Notes: generated by a model not told the origin, from the sequence alone. A stretch of 64,000 nucleotides of DNA from Chryseobacterium shigense (GCF_900156575.1 NZ_FTNY01000002.1:62001-126000), one strand, 5' to 3'. Positions 17,143 to 25,781 are shown, counted from the first letter of the stretch. Numbers and translations: made by a program.

Positions 17143-18615
17143 ATGAAAACCTCATTGAAATCATTTCTTGTTATTATCGTTTTATTTACACAAAACTATA
17201 CTGCACAAAAGCGTTCTGACAGCATTGATGCCTTCATCACCCATACAATGCAGGAACTGAAAATCTCGGGACTTCAACTGGCTGTCATCAGAAACGAAAA
17301 AATTGATCAACTCAGCAGCTATGGACTGGCCAATATAGAACATGGGATCGCAACAAAAAACAATACGGTATTTTCTATCAATTCAATGACAAAAGCTTTT
17401 GTTGGGGTTGCTGTCATGCAGCTTCAGGAGCAGGGAAAATTAAAAACCAATGATGCTATTTCCAAATACATCACCGACATTCCTGAAAACTGGAAAAAAA
17501 TAACAATTAGACAGCTACTGAGTAATACCTCAGGACTTCCCAATAATATTGATGAAAAAGAACAGGTATTGGGTGAAGGCATTGAAAGTAAAAACTGGGA
17601 AATCGTCAAGACCCTTCCGATGGAGTTTTCACCCGGTGAAAAATTCAGTTATAACCAAACCGGATACTTTATCTTAGGAAAAATAATTACGCAGTTAAGT
17701 GGAGTTCATTTCACAAAATTTATTGAAGACAATCAATTCAAACCTTCCAAACTGCTGGTCACTCAATTTGGAGATTCCAACGATATCATTGAGAACAATG
17801 CAGGAGCCTACTCTACCATTATCAATAACGACGGCCACTGGATCAACGATGGAAAACTTCACAACGCTTATGCCACTTTCCCACTCTTTTTCCGGACAGC
17901 TACAGGAATTTTGTCTTCAGCAGAAGATTTAAGCAAATGGATACTAGCTTTACAGGAAGGCAAACTGCTTAAGGATCAAAAAAGCATCAGAGAACTTTTC
18001 ACGACCATAAAACTCAATAACGGTGATATAGGCGGTTTCAATAAACTCACGAATGGTTATGCTCTGGGATGGCCTACTGTTGTACGAACTGAACATCCTG
18101 CTGTTGCTCCTGTGGGCGGTATGCGCTCTGCCCTATTTGTATATCCTCAGGATCACCTGTCCATTGTCATTTTAACCAATCTGCAAGGCTCAAATCCTGA
18201 ATGGTTCATTGATGAAATTGCAGGCTACTATTTTCCTGATATGAAAGCTGAAAATGGTTTTGGGCTCAGTCCCAACATGAAAATGCTATACTTACAAACT
18301 CGTGCAGACGGTTATCAAAATGTAGCTTCGGTTTATCAGAAAATCAAAAAGAAAAACAAAAGCTTTAAGGTGTCTGAGGATGAGATCAATTCATGGGGCT
18401 ATCAGATGATGGGACGTGATCTTAAAAATGAAGCATTAGCTGTTTTTAAATTGAATACGGAATTATTTCCCAACAGTTCCAATGTTTTTGACAGTTATGG
18501 TGAAATATTAGATGCACTGGGACGTAAAGAAGAAGCCATTATGAATTATAAGAAATCATTGCTTCTCAATCCCGATAATACCAATGCGGCGAATTATTTA
18601 AAGGATAAAAAATAA
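17143..18615 (+). CDS. serine hydrolase (beta-lactamase/class C fold) with C-terminal TPR
   Basis: A 490-residue secreted or periplasmic hydrolase. A signal peptide (about 1-21) precedes a class C beta-lactamase-type domain (about 28-350). The SxxK motif is Ser81-Met-Thr-Lys84, and the tyrosine motif is Tyr170 in FSYNQTGY, where the third residue of the usual YxN is Gln. PVGGMRSALF near residue 330 stands in the place of the third motif. The last 90 residues form one or two TPR units (EALAVFKLNTELFPNSSN, EEAIMNYKKSLLLNPDN). This fusion is frequent in Bacteroidota; it is more likely an esterase or peptidase than a resistance enzyme. Confidence 0.9.
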   Translation: MKTSLKSFLVIIVLFTQNYTAQKRSDSIDAFITHTMQELKISGLQLAVIRNEKIDQLSSYGLANIEHGIATKNNTVFSINSMTKAFVGVAVMQLQEQGKLKTNDAISKYITDIPENWKKITIRQLLSNTSGLPNNIDEKEQVLGEGIESKNWEIVKTLPMEFSPGEKFSYNQTGYFILGKIITQLSGVHFTKFIEDNQFKPSKLLVTQFGDSNDIIENNAGAYSTIINNDGHWINDGKLHNAYATFPLFFRTATGILSSAEDLSKWILALQEGKLLKDQKSIRELFTTIKLNNGDIGGFNKLTNGYALGWPTVVRTEHPAVAPVGGMRSALFVYPQDHLSIVILTNLQGSNPEWFIDEIAGYYFPDMKAENGFGLSPNMKMLYLQTRADGYQNVASVYQKIKKKNKSFKVSEDEINSWGYQMMGRDLKNEALAVFKLNTELFPNSSNVFDSYGEILDALGRKEEAIMNYKKSLLLNPDNTNAANYLKDKK

Positions 18616-18632
18616 ATCATCATTCATTTTCG

Positions 18633-18640
18633 TAAATTTG
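18633..18640 (+). promoter_or_regulatory. -7 promoter box for the 18.66 kb gene
   Basis: TAAATTTG matches TAnnTTTG and ends 17 bases before the ATG. No clear -33 element is seen. Confidence 0.45.
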
Positions 18641-18657
18641 CCGCAAGTATTTACTTT

Positions 18658-19281
18658 ATGAAACTCATGGTCATCGCTTCGCTGATTCTATCCCATCTGT
18701 TCTTTGCACAGACTGCAGTTCCGGATGACTACAGGAAAATTCCGGACATTCTGGATACTACAGAATATTTATACCCGTTTATTGTTCCTGATAAAGACTA
18801 TGGCTATTGGAGGGTGCTTACCAATGACACCGATCTTGAAAAGGCTGTGATCTATGAAAGTCAGATGCCGGACTTTATGACCGTCAATGAGCCGATTCCT
18901 GAGAGAGGTTTTTTCCAGCAATGCATTGGCAACAGATGCTTTTCCTACATTCTTGCCTGCAAAAAAGAAAGATCCGTTTATTTTTCCAGTGAACAGCAGT
19001 TGAGGGAATTTATCGGAACGGTGGATAATCTTCCGGAAGCTCTGTTATTGGCTCAAACGTATGGTTTTTCGGTAGATACAAGTAATAAAGCAGGAAGTTC
19101 ATATAAAATTGAGGACAGACATATTAATCTATACCTTTCAAAGTCTAAAGGCTGTCCCGAAATCAGGGAGTCATATTTTATAAAGATCAACAGAAAAAAC
19201 GGTAAACTGGAGTCCAAAAACAATGGGGTTTATTTTAAAAGTGAGAATTGTAATACTTCTTCTCAAACCGATTCTAAATAA
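18658..19281 (+). CDS. secreted protein of unknown function
   Basis: A 207-residue protein with a signal peptide (MKLMVIASLILSHLFFAQ). The mature part contains six cysteines, four of them clustered in QQCIGNRCFSYILACKK or near the C-terminus, and no motif I recognise. The C-terminal SSQTDSK tail is hydrophilic. It has its own promoter box and ends exactly where a long inverted repeat begins. Probably a periplasmic protein; no function can be assigned. Confidence 0.75.
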   Translation: MKLMVIASLILSHLFFAQTAVPDDYRKIPDILDTTEYLYPFIVPDKDYGYWRVLTNDTDLEKAVIYESQMPDFMTVNEPIPERGFFQQCIGNRCFSYILACKKERSVYFSSEQQLREFIGTVDNLPEALLLAQTYGFSVDTSNKAGSSYKIEDRHINLYLSKSKGCPEIRESYFIKINRKNGKLESKNNGVYFKSENCNTSSQTDSK

Positions 19282-19407
19282 AAGAGCTGTTTCAAAAGAT
19301 AAAAAACTCACGCAGATAAGCTGATTGCACAGATTTTTATGTTGAAAAATGCTTACAGATGAAAATTCATGCAAGAATTTCCATTCACCTTTTGAAACAA
19401 CCTCTTT
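19281..19407. repeat. intergenic inverted-repeat element with CGCAGAT core
   Basis: Arms AAAGAG-CTGTTTCAAAAG (19281-19298) and CTTTTGAAACAACCTCTTT (19389-19407) are complementary apart from one indel/mismatch. The 90-base interior carries a CACGCAGAT...GATTGCACAGATTT segment (19308-19338) with a related copy at 42122-42153. It fills the gap between two convergent genes and could act as a long terminator hairpin. Confidence 0.65.
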
Positions 19408-19413
19408 ATTATA

Positions 19414-20814
19414 TTAAATATTGATTGCTCCCTGACCGGAAGCCATCAAATAAGCCTCTTTAAGAGCTTCGGAATAGGTAGGATGCGCATAGGAGATACG
19501 GAACATATCTTCTGCCGTAACTTCATATTCCTGTGCTATAACAGCCTGAGCAATCAAGTCTGCGGCTCTGGCTCCAATGATATGCACGCCGAGTATTTCA
19601 CCATATTTAGGGTCTACAAGGACTTTTGCAAAACCTTCTGTATCCATGGACGCTCTTGCTCTTGCACTGGCAGAAAAGGGGAATTTTCCAACATGATAGC
19701 TTCTATTGTTTTTCTTTAAATATTCTTCAGAAAATCCTACAGAAGCCACTTCCGGCCAGGTATATACCACCGAAGGAATACGGTCATAATGGATCTGACG
19801 TTTTTGTCCATTGATTATTTCTGCAACAAGAACGCCCTCCTCTTCAGCTTTATGAGCAAGCATCGCCCCTCCAACCACATCACCTATTGCGTAGATATGG
19901 GAAACGGAAGTCTTTCTTTTTTCGTCAACCTTTATAAATCCGCGGTCATCCATCTGTATTCCTGTATTTTCCAATCCCAAGCCTGCTGTATAAGGGCTTC
20001 TTCCAACCGCAACCAAAATATATTCCGCTTCCAGTTCATGTTCTGCATTATTTTTATCTCTGAAAAATACTTTAGCAGAAGATCCTGAATTCTCTGTTTT
20101 ATAAACAGACTGGCCCAAACGGATGTCAACACCTTCTTTTTTCATAATCTTCTGAAGGCTTTTGCCCAGTTCATGATCCATTCCGGCAATAAGATGGTCA
20201 GCATATTCCAGAATGGTCACCTGAGTTCCAATACGACTGAATATGGATGCCATTTCTACTCCGATCACTCCACCTCCTATGATGACCATGGATTTCGGAT
20301 GTTCTTTTAAAGACAGCGCTTCTGTAGAGGTAATAATCCTTTTTTTATCAATCTCTACTCCGGGTATGGATGAAGGTTTGGAACCTGTTGCTATAATGTA
20401 ATTTTGGGCATTGATTTCAATACTTTGATCTTCATCAGTAACCTTTATCAAAGAATTATTGATAAAACCCGCTGTACCTTTTAAACGGGTAATCTTATTT
20501 TTACTCATCAGATAATCGAGGCCGGCGGTGTTTTTGGATACGACTTCAGATTTTCTTTTGTACATCTGCGGGAAATCTACAGCCAGAGTTTCCAGCTTTA
20601 TCCCATGATCTCCAAACTGATGAGATGCCTCAGCATAATGATGGGAGCTGTCCAGTAGAGCTTTGGTAGGAATGCACCCTACATTGGTACAGGTGCCGCC
20701 CAGGGTATCATATTTTTCTATGATCACTGTTTTATAGCCAAGTTGTGCACTTCTTATCGCGGCGACGTAACCACCAGGTCCTGATCCGATAACGGCAATA
20801 TCAAAATTCTCCAT
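19414..20814 (-). CDS. lpdA: dihydrolipoyl dehydrogenase
   Basis: A 466-residue FAD enzyme that reoxidises dihydrolipoamide of 2-oxoacid dehydrogenase complexes. The FAD motif GSGPGG (10-15) and the redox disulphide Cys42/Cys47 (GGTCTNVGCIPTK) are intact. The NAD motif is GGGVIGVEMASIF, and the C-terminal AHPTYSEALKEA provides the active-site His. It is not next to E1/E2 genes here. Instead it is divergent from an HxlR regulator with paired operators in the shared spacer, suggesting redox-responsive or electrophile-responsive control, which is unusual for lpdA and hints at an accessory copy. Confidence 0.95.
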   Translation of the reverse strand: MENFDIAVIGSGPGGYVAAIRSAQLGYKTVIIEKYDTLGGTCTNVGCIPTKALLDSSHHYAEASHQFGDHGIKLETLAVDFPQMYKRKSEVVSKNTAGLDYLMSKNKITRLKGTAGFINNSLIKVTDEDQSIEINAQNYIIATGSKPSSIPGVEIDKKRIITSTEALSLKEHPKSMVIIGGGVIGVEMASIFSRIGTQVTILEYADHLIAGMDHELGKSLQKIMKKEGVDIRLGQSVYKTENSGSSAKVFFRDKNNAEHELEAEYILVAVGRSPYTAGLGLENTGIQMDDRGFIKVDEKRKTSVSHIYAIGDVVGGAMLAHKAEEEGVLVAEIINGQKRQIHYDRIPSVVYTWPEVASVGFSEEYLKKNNRSYHVGKFPFSASARARASMDTEGFAKVLVDPKYGEILGVHIIGARAADLIAQAVIAQEYEVTAEDMFRISYAHPTYSEALKEAYLMASGQGAINI

Positions 20815-20837
20815 TTGATTTATTCAATTTTTATGTT

Positions 20838-20845
20838 TAAATTTA
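20838..20845 (-). promoter_or_regulatory. probable -7 box of lpdA
   Basis: TAAATTTA on the minus strand fits TAnnTTTG in 7 of 8 positions and abuts the left operator arm, so a bound HxlR protein could block it. Confidence 0.35.
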
Positions 20846-20894
20846 CTTGCAAAACGAAAGTAAAATTAAAATAAATACTTTCATTTTGCAAGTA
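20844..20894. promoter_or_regulatory. paired HxlR-type operators between lpdA and the regulator
   Basis: Two 21-base palindromes, TTACTT-N9-AAGTAA (20844-20864) and ATACTT-N9-AAGTAT (20875-20895), are themselves arranged as an 18-bp inverted repeat (20845-20862 with 20876-20893, one mismatch). TACTT/AAGTA half-sites suit HxlR-family dimers. Confidence 0.65.
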
Positions 20895-20907
20895 TTATTT
20901 AAAATAT

Positions 20908-21321
20908 ATGGCTATGAGTAAAAAAAGATCGGACTGCCCTATCAGTTCGTCTCTGGAAATCTGGGGGGATAAATGGTCCCTTCTGATTATCCGCGACCTG
21001 ATGTTAAAGAAAGAATGTACGTATGGAGATTTTCTGAAAGCAGACGAAAAGATCGCAACCAATATTCTGGCTTCCAGACTTCAGCATTTGCTGGAATCGG
21101 AAATTATCGATAAAAAAGACCATCCGGACAGAAAGTTAAAAATTCTCTATCATCTTACAGAAAAAGGGATTGACCTGATTCCCATCATTGTTGAAATTAA
21201 TCTCTGGGGTGAAAAGTATCTAGGGATTCCAGATGAAAGGAAGAAACTGGTTGAAAATATAAAAAAAGACAAAGAAAAGTTTATCAGGGACGCTAAAATT
21301 TATCTTTCACAGGGCATTTAA
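20908..21321 (+). CDS. HxlR-family winged-helix transcriptional regulator
   Basis: A 137-residue DNA-binding protein with the HxlR signature: the N-terminal Cys10 in DCPISSSLEIWGDKWSLLIIRDL, and the wing region EIIDKKDHPDRKLKILYHLTEKG. A single N-terminal Cys in this position acts as a thiol sensor for electrophiles in several HxlR proteins (YodB, QorR). Start at ATG 20908 (MAMSKK); ATG 20914 is equally possible. It is divergent from lpdA, and the spacer contains two matching palindromes, so it probably regulates itself and lpdA. Confidence 0.93.
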   Translation: MAMSKKRSDCPISSSLEIWGDKWSLLIIRDLMLKKECTYGDFLKADEKIATNILASRLQHLLESEIIDKKDHPDRKLKILYHLTEKGIDLIPIIVEINLWGEKYLGIPDERKKLVENIKKDKEKFIRDAKIYLSQGI

Positions 21322-21590
21322 AAAATTGAAAATAATTGATTATCAATCTATTGCTATTAAACTTATCGGATCAGCATTGGATAGATATGATCAGATATCT
21401 CATGTTTACTATAAAAATTCACCATTCAAATTCCACAGCGGTCCAAAGTCTTCAGTCTGATGTCTGATGTCTGATGTCTTGCTTCTTAAACATCTTATTT
21501 CCAATCTGGATTAAATTTTAAATTGTTATTATAAAACAGAGTGATCGTAATTTTAAAATTTCCTTAACTCACTTTTTATATTGCTTTCCG
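21322..21590. other. intergenic spacer with mosaic repeat modules
   Basis: No gene is seen in this 297-base gap. It holds AAAATTCACCATTCA (21414-21428) and three tandem TCTGATG words followed by TCTTGCTTCTT (21454-21485). Both modules recur at 25.8-25.9 and 58.5-58.6 kb. The right end holds the promoter of the alcohol dehydrogenase gene. Confidence 0.6.
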
Positions 21591-21598
21591 TAAATTTG
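21591..21598 (+). promoter_or_regulatory. -7 promoter box of the alcohol dehydrogenase gene
   Basis: TAAATTTG matches TAnnTTTG and ends 20 bases before the ATG. Confidence 0.5.
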
Positions 21599-21618
21599 AA
21601 TTAAATAAATTTAGAACA

Positions 21619-22782
21619 ATGCTTAATTTCGAATTTAAAAATCCTACAAAAATACTTTTTGGAAAAGGTGAAATCGCCAGGATCTCCCGTGAAGTTCCAA
21701 AAGATGCCAGAATATTAATGATTTACGGAGGCGGAAGCATCAAAAACAATGGTGTTTACGATCAGGTAAAGGAAGCGCTGATAGATCATGATGTATATGA
21801 ATTCGGAGGTGTTCCTGCGAACCCTGAGTATGAAGTACTGATCAATGCTTTAAGCTTGATCAAAGAAAAAAATATCAATTACCTTATGGCCGTAGGCGGA
21901 GGATCTGTAATTGATGGAACAAAATTTCTTTCAGCTGCCGCCAATTATGATGGGGAGCCGTGGGAAATCCTTAGAAATTCAGTGAGAACATTTGAAGGGG
22001 AAGGAATGCCTTTCGGAACTATTCTGACCCTTCCGGCAACTGGTTCTGAGATGAATTCAGGATATGTCATTTCAAGAAGAGAAACCAACGAAAAATTGTC
22101 TTCAGGCGGACCGGGCCTTTTCCCTCAGTTTTCTGTTTTAGATCCGGAAGTTATCAGAACAATTCCTAAAAACCAGATTGTCAACGGAATTACAGATGCT
22201 TACACGCATGTATTGGAACAATATATGACCGCGCCTTCTTCTGCAGACCTTCAGGAAAGAATTGCGGAAAGTATTCTGATCAGCCTTCAGGAAACAGCTC
22301 CAAAAGTTTTAGCTGATGATTTTAATTATGACGCTGCCGGAAACTTTATGTGGTGCTGTACGATGGCTCTGAACGGACTTATCCAGAAAGGAGTGATCAC
22401 AGACTGGGCGGTACACGCTATGGGGCATGAGCTGACTGCTTATTTTGGAATTGATCATGCGAGAACCTTAGCCGTTATCGCTCCTTCCCACTACCGTTAT
22501 AACTTTGAAACCAAAAAAGGAAAACTGGCTCAGTACGCTGAAAGAGTATGGGGAATCAAAGATGGAACATTGGAAGAAAAAGCTGAGGCAGGAATCAAAA
22601 AGATGGAAGAATTCTTCCACAGCCTGGATATCAAAACTAAACTTTCCGAATATACAGAAGATTACAAAGGTACCGCTGAAAGAGTAGAAAAAGCATTTAC
22701 AGACAGAAAATGGTCCGGCCTGGGTGAGTATAAAAAACTGACGCCTCAGGATGCTTATAAGATTGTGGAGATGAGTTATTAG
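21619..22782 (+). CDS. iron-containing alcohol dehydrogenase, YqhD/BdhA type
   Basis: A 387-residue group III alcohol dehydrogenase. The metal ligands fall almost exactly where they do in E. coli YqhD: Asp193, His197, His266 and His280 (ITDAYTHVLE, DWAVHAMGHELTAYFGIDH). The nucleotide-binding glycines are YGGGS (36-40) and AVGGGSVIDG (91-100). YqhD-like enzymes reduce aldehydes, often toxic lipid-peroxidation or methylglyoxal products, using NADPH. It lies two positions from the HxlR gene, but with its own promoter and 297 bases between, so a shared regulation is only possible, not shown. Confidence 0.94.
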   Translation: MLNFEFKNPTKILFGKGEIARISREVPKDARILMIYGGGSIKNNGVYDQVKEALIDHDVYEFGGVPANPEYEVLINALSLIKEKNINYLMAVGGGSVIDGTKFLSAAANYDGEPWEILRNSVRTFEGEGMPFGTILTLPATGSEMNSGYVISRRETNEKLSSGGPGLFPQFSVLDPEVIRTIPKNQIVNGITDAYTHVLEQYMTAPSSADLQERIAESILISLQETAPKVLADDFNYDAAGNFMWCCTMALNGLIQKGVITDWAVHAMGHELTAYFGIDHARTLAVIAPSHYRYNFETKKGKLAQYAERVWGIKDGTLEEKAEAGIKKMEEFFHSLDIKTKLSEYTEDYKGTAERVEKAFTDRKWSGLGEYKKLTPQDAYKIVEMSY

Positions 22783-22893
22783 GTTTGCCGGATCGGGGTA
22801 AATGAGTTATGAAGTTAGTCTCTGATATCTTTCCTCGTGGCTTATTAATTAGTAAACTAACGATTTCCTTGCGAAGCAAAATTGATCACTGAC
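22783..22893 (+). repeat. copy of the mosaic intergenic repeat
   Basis: Contains CTCTGATATCTT, GTGGCTTATT and CCTTGCGAAGCAAAATTG-TCACTGAC (22868-22893). The same modules occur in the same order at 58.5-58.64 kb. No ORF. Confidence 0.6.
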
Positions 22894-23068
22894 CTAATAT
22901 GCCAACTTGAACATGATCTTTATTGCGTGCAACCGACTGTTTACTCCCATAAAAACGTATCCCTTTCAAAAATTCATTATATAAAATCCTGTTATTTATA
23001 AACATTCGTTTAAAAAAGCAGGATTTCATTATAAATATTTCAAATTTATTTATATTTTAGCATATTCT

Positions 23069-23076
23069 TAAATTTG
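23069..23076 (+). promoter_or_regulatory. -7 promoter box, probably leaderless gene
   Basis: TAAATTTG matches TAnnTTTG and ends 6 bases before the ATG at 23082. TTTA (23045-23048) lies 20 bases upstream as a near -33 element. Confidence 0.55.
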
Positions 23077-23081
23077 TGAAA

Positions 23082-23543
23082 ATGAAAAAACAGCTACTTT
23101 TATTTGCCTTTTCAGCTATGGCACTAACTTCCTGTAAAGATGACAACATAGAAGCTTATGAATTGGAAATGATGAGCGGAGACTGGAAGATTAGTAAAAT
23201 ACAAACTATTTCCGGAAAAGACAATAAAACAGTACTTAAGACTGAAACTCCTTCTGACTGTGAAGCTAAAAATATCCTGTACTTCAGAACTGATTATTAC
23301 ACCAGTAATACTTATTATTCCGCAGCAGGGCTTGAATGCCAGATAGCCGGAAAAACTGAAGGTAAATATACCTACACTGAAGAGTCTAAACTGCTAAGCA
23401 TTAAAAATGACAATGACACTGAAAGGTGGTACAGAGTGGAAGTGCTGACAAGTCAGGATCTGAAACTAGCACAGCTGTTCGCAGCATCGGATTTGAACAA
23501 TGACGGTATCGACGATCTGATCTACGTTACCTACAAAAGATAA
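23082..23543 (+). CDS. lipocalin-like lipoprotein
   Basis: A 153-residue lipoprotein with lipobox ALTSC (Cys19). The mature domain has the GDWKISKIQ start and the short beta-strand rhythm of lipocalin-like (DUF4923/lipocalin_4-type) proteins common in Bacteroidota; the fold call is by resemblance only. Two more cysteines (DCEAKN, LECQIAG) may pair. The C-terminal DLNNDGIDDLIYV looks like a single FG-GAP/EF-hand-like calcium loop. The start at ATG 23082 is preferred over an in-frame GTG at 23076 that is part of the promoter box. Confidence 0.75.
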   Translation: MKKQLLLFAFSAMALTSCKDDNIEAYELEMMSGDWKISKIQTISGKDNKTVLKTETPSDCEAKNILYFRTDYYTSNTYYSAAGLECQIAGKTEGKYTYTEESKLLSIKNDNDTERWYRVEVLTSQDLKLAQLFAASDLNNDGIDDLIYVTYKR

Positions 23544-23549
23544 ACACAG

Positions 23550-23577
23550 ACTCTCGATTTTATCGGGAGTTTTTTAT
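23550..23577 (+). terminator. intrinsic terminator
   Basis: A 9-bp stem (ACTCTCGAT / ATCGGGAGT, one G-T pair, loop TTT) is followed by six Ts. Confidence 0.85.
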
Positions 23578-23609
23578 TACTTTTATACGACATTTAAAAT
23601 TTGATTACA

Positions 23610-24266
23610 ATGAAGAAGATTCTTTCAGCATTTCTATTGCTGTATTTCGCCCTGTCCTTTTCACAGGAAAAAAAGCCAATGTTCTGGCAAGACATTCAGA
23701 ATTTCAAAAAAGCCGATCAGGAAAATCCACCTCCAAAAGACGCCATTCTTCTGATAGGAAGTTCCTCTTTTACGAAATGGACAGACGTCGCCAGCTATTT
23801 TCCGGGCAAAACGATTATTAACAGAGGTTTTGGCGGCTCAAGAATGACGGATCTGAATGATTTTGCCGATGATCTTTTAAGCCCTTATCAGCCTAAACAG
23901 ATCATTATCTATTGTGGTGATAACGATTTTGCAGACAATCATGACCTGAAAGCCAAAGTGGTGGTCAACAGGTTTAAAACGTTCTACAAAAAGATTCGTG
24001 AAAAATTTCCTACCATCGAAGTGGATTTTATTTCAATAAAATATTCTCCCAGCCGCGAAGTTCTTTGGCCACAGATGAAAGAAACGAATAAAAAGATCGC
24101 CGCTTTCATGAAAAAAGAACCGAATGCCGAGTTTATTGATATTACGAAAGCCATGGAAGATTCTAATGGAAATGTAAGAAGAGATCTTTTCGTGGAAGAT
24201 ATGCTCCACCTGACTCCGGAAGGATATGAAGCATGGGCAAAAGTGATGCAACCTTATATGAAATAA
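23610..24266 (+). CDS. secreted SGNH/GDSL-family hydrolase
   Basis: A 218-residue exported esterase/lipase of the SGNH fold. Signal peptide MKKILSAFLLLYFALSFSQ. Blocks seen: I, LLIGSSSFTKW (catalytic Ser in GSSS, 50-53); II, NRGFGGSRMTDL; III, IIYCGDNDFADN; V, DMLHLTPEGYEAW with the D-x-x-H pair. Such enzymes deacetylate sugars or cleave lipid esters; the substrate is unknown. The start is ATG 23610; TTG 23601 is part of an imperfect promoter-like TAAAATTTG. Confidence 0.92.
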   Translation: MKKILSAFLLLYFALSFSQEKKPMFWQDIQNFKKADQENPPPKDAILLIGSSSFTKWTDVASYFPGKTIINRGFGGSRMTDLNDFADDLLSPYQPKQIIIYCGDNDFADNHDLKAKVVVNRFKTFYKKIREKFPTIEVDFISIKYSPSREVLWPQMKETNKKIAAFMKKEPNAEFIDITKAMEDSNGNVRRDLFVEDMLHLTPEGYEAWAKVMQPYMK

Positions 24267-24380
24267 TAAAGGCTTCCTAAAGAAGCTGTAACAAAAGAAT
24301 TGGTCTCCCCACTAAATCATGTGGGTTGAGAATCTTTCATACAAAAAACATTCTCCTGCAGGAGCTCGGGGAAAAACCAT

Positions 24381-24422
24381 AAAAAAGGCCGTTTTCACTA
24401 ATGGTGAGACGGCCTTTTTTTA
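24381..24422. terminator. bidirectional terminator before the convergent helicase gene
   Basis: An extended stem around AAAAAAGGCCGT / ACGGCCTTTTTT (24381-24392 with 24409-24420) has runs on both sides. Upstream (24310-24362) are two more small palindromes (CCCAC...GTGGG and CTCCTGCAGGAG) with no obvious role. Confidence 0.85.
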
Positions 24423-25781
24423 TTTCTTTTTCTTAGTAGATTTTGATACTGATATCGACTTCTGCTGAGCTCTGTTGGCTCCAAATTTCTTAGGTGCTTT
24501 TCTTTTTGAAGGTCCACCCCAGTTTTCTTTTTTGTTCTTATCCTTCTTCTCGTGGAATGCGCCTCCTCCTTCATACAGTTTCACCTGTGCAGGATTCTTC
24601 ATAATGATCACATCTTCTTCGGAAGCGATTTTCTTAGGGTTTATTTTCACTTCTGCCGGGAAATCATGGAACTTAAGATCCTTATCCATTAATACTTCAA
24701 TGTCGAGAATAGAAGTTTCTTCTTTTTTAGTGGCGAAAGTAATTGCTTTACCGTCTTTGTCTGCCCTACCCGTTCTCCCTATTCTGTGAATATACTGTTC
24801 AGGGATTTCAGGGGTTTCAAAATTGATAACATGGGTGATATTTGAAATATCAAGACCTCTGGCCATTACATCGGTAGTAATCAATCCTCGGATCTCTTCA
24901 TTTTCAAACCTCTTCATGGCTTTAAGCCTGTAGTTCTGGGATTTGTTTGAGTGAATGACATCAAATTCTTCAGGGAAAAGTTCATCAATTTTAGCAAAAA
25001 GAAGGTCAGAGTTTTTCTTATTATTGGTAAAGATCAAGACTTTAGACATGTCTTCATTATTCTTCAATAAATGCTCAAGAAGGTTGATTTTTGTATTAAA
25101 GTTTTCAACTTTATAACCGGTCTGTTCAATTTTTTCAAGAGGCGTTCCTGATTTGGCCAGTGAAAGCTCTATCGGGCTTGCAAAATACTGTTCCAGCATT
25201 TCATCCACCGCTTCCGTCATCGTAGCCGAGAAAAGAATGTTCTGTCTCTTGGGCTTCATCATTTCGAAAATATGGGTAAGCTGTGGTCTGAAACCTAAGT
25301 TCAGCATTTCATCAAATTCGTCAATGATCAGATTCTTAACTTCTTTCAGTGAAATGGCATTATCGATCGCTAGGTCCATTACCCTTCCCGGAGTTCCTAC
25401 CAAAATATCACATCCGGCATTAAATAAGAGCTTCTGTGTATTGATATTTTTTCCGCCATATATTCCGATTACCCTGGCGGTAATATTTTCTGTCAGTTTC
25501 TCAACAATTTCGGCTACCTGCACCACCAATTCTCTTGTAGGAACAAGAATCAAAACAGTAGGATTCCCTGCTTTGTTGTATTTCCATGTTTTAAGAACGG
25601 GCAGAAGATAGGCTAATGTTTTCCCGGTTCCGGTTTGCGCGATTCCCATTACATCTCTTCCGGAAAGTATAGGGCCTAAGCTCTTTTCCTGAATAGGGGT
25701 AGGTTCGAATAATTCCAGATCCGCTAAAACATCAAGAATTTTAACCGGCAGGTCAAAATCCGCAAAAGTGAGTTTTTCCAT
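24420..25781 (-). CDS. DEAD-box RNA helicase
   Basis: A 453-residue ATP-dependent RNA helicase. Motifs in order: Q motif TPIQEKSL; Walker A AQTGTGKT; GGKN; TPGRVMDL; DEFD (the DEAD variant) in IIDEFDEML; SATMTEA; ITTDVMARGLDI; HRIGRTGR. The basic, Lys/Arg-rich tail (from about residue 385) probably binds RNA. It may help ribosome assembly or cold adaptation, as close relatives do. The final stop lies inside the terminator stem. The gene is separate from the neighbours. Confidence 0.95.
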   Translation of the reverse strand: MEKLTFADFDLPVKILDVLADLELFEPTPIQEKSLGPILSGRDVMGIAQTGTGKTLAYLLPVLKTWKYNKAGNPTVLILVPTRELVVQVAEIVEKLTENITARVIGIYGGKNINTQKLLFNAGCDILVGTPGRVMDLAIDNAISLKEVKNLIIDEFDEMLNLGFRPQLTHIFEMMKPKRQNILFSATMTEAVDEMLEQYFASPIELSLAKSGTPLEKIEQTGYKVENFNTKINLLEHLLKNNEDMSKVLIFTNNKKNSDLLFAKIDELFPEEFDVIHSNKSQNYRLKAMKRFENEEIRGLITTDVMARGLDISNITHVINFETPEIPEQYIHRIGRTGRADKDGKAITFATKKEETSILDIEVLMDKDLKFHDFPAEVKINPKKIASEEDVIIMKNPAQVKLYEGGGAFHEKKDKNKKENWGGPSKRKAPKKFGANRAQQKSISVSKSTKKKK

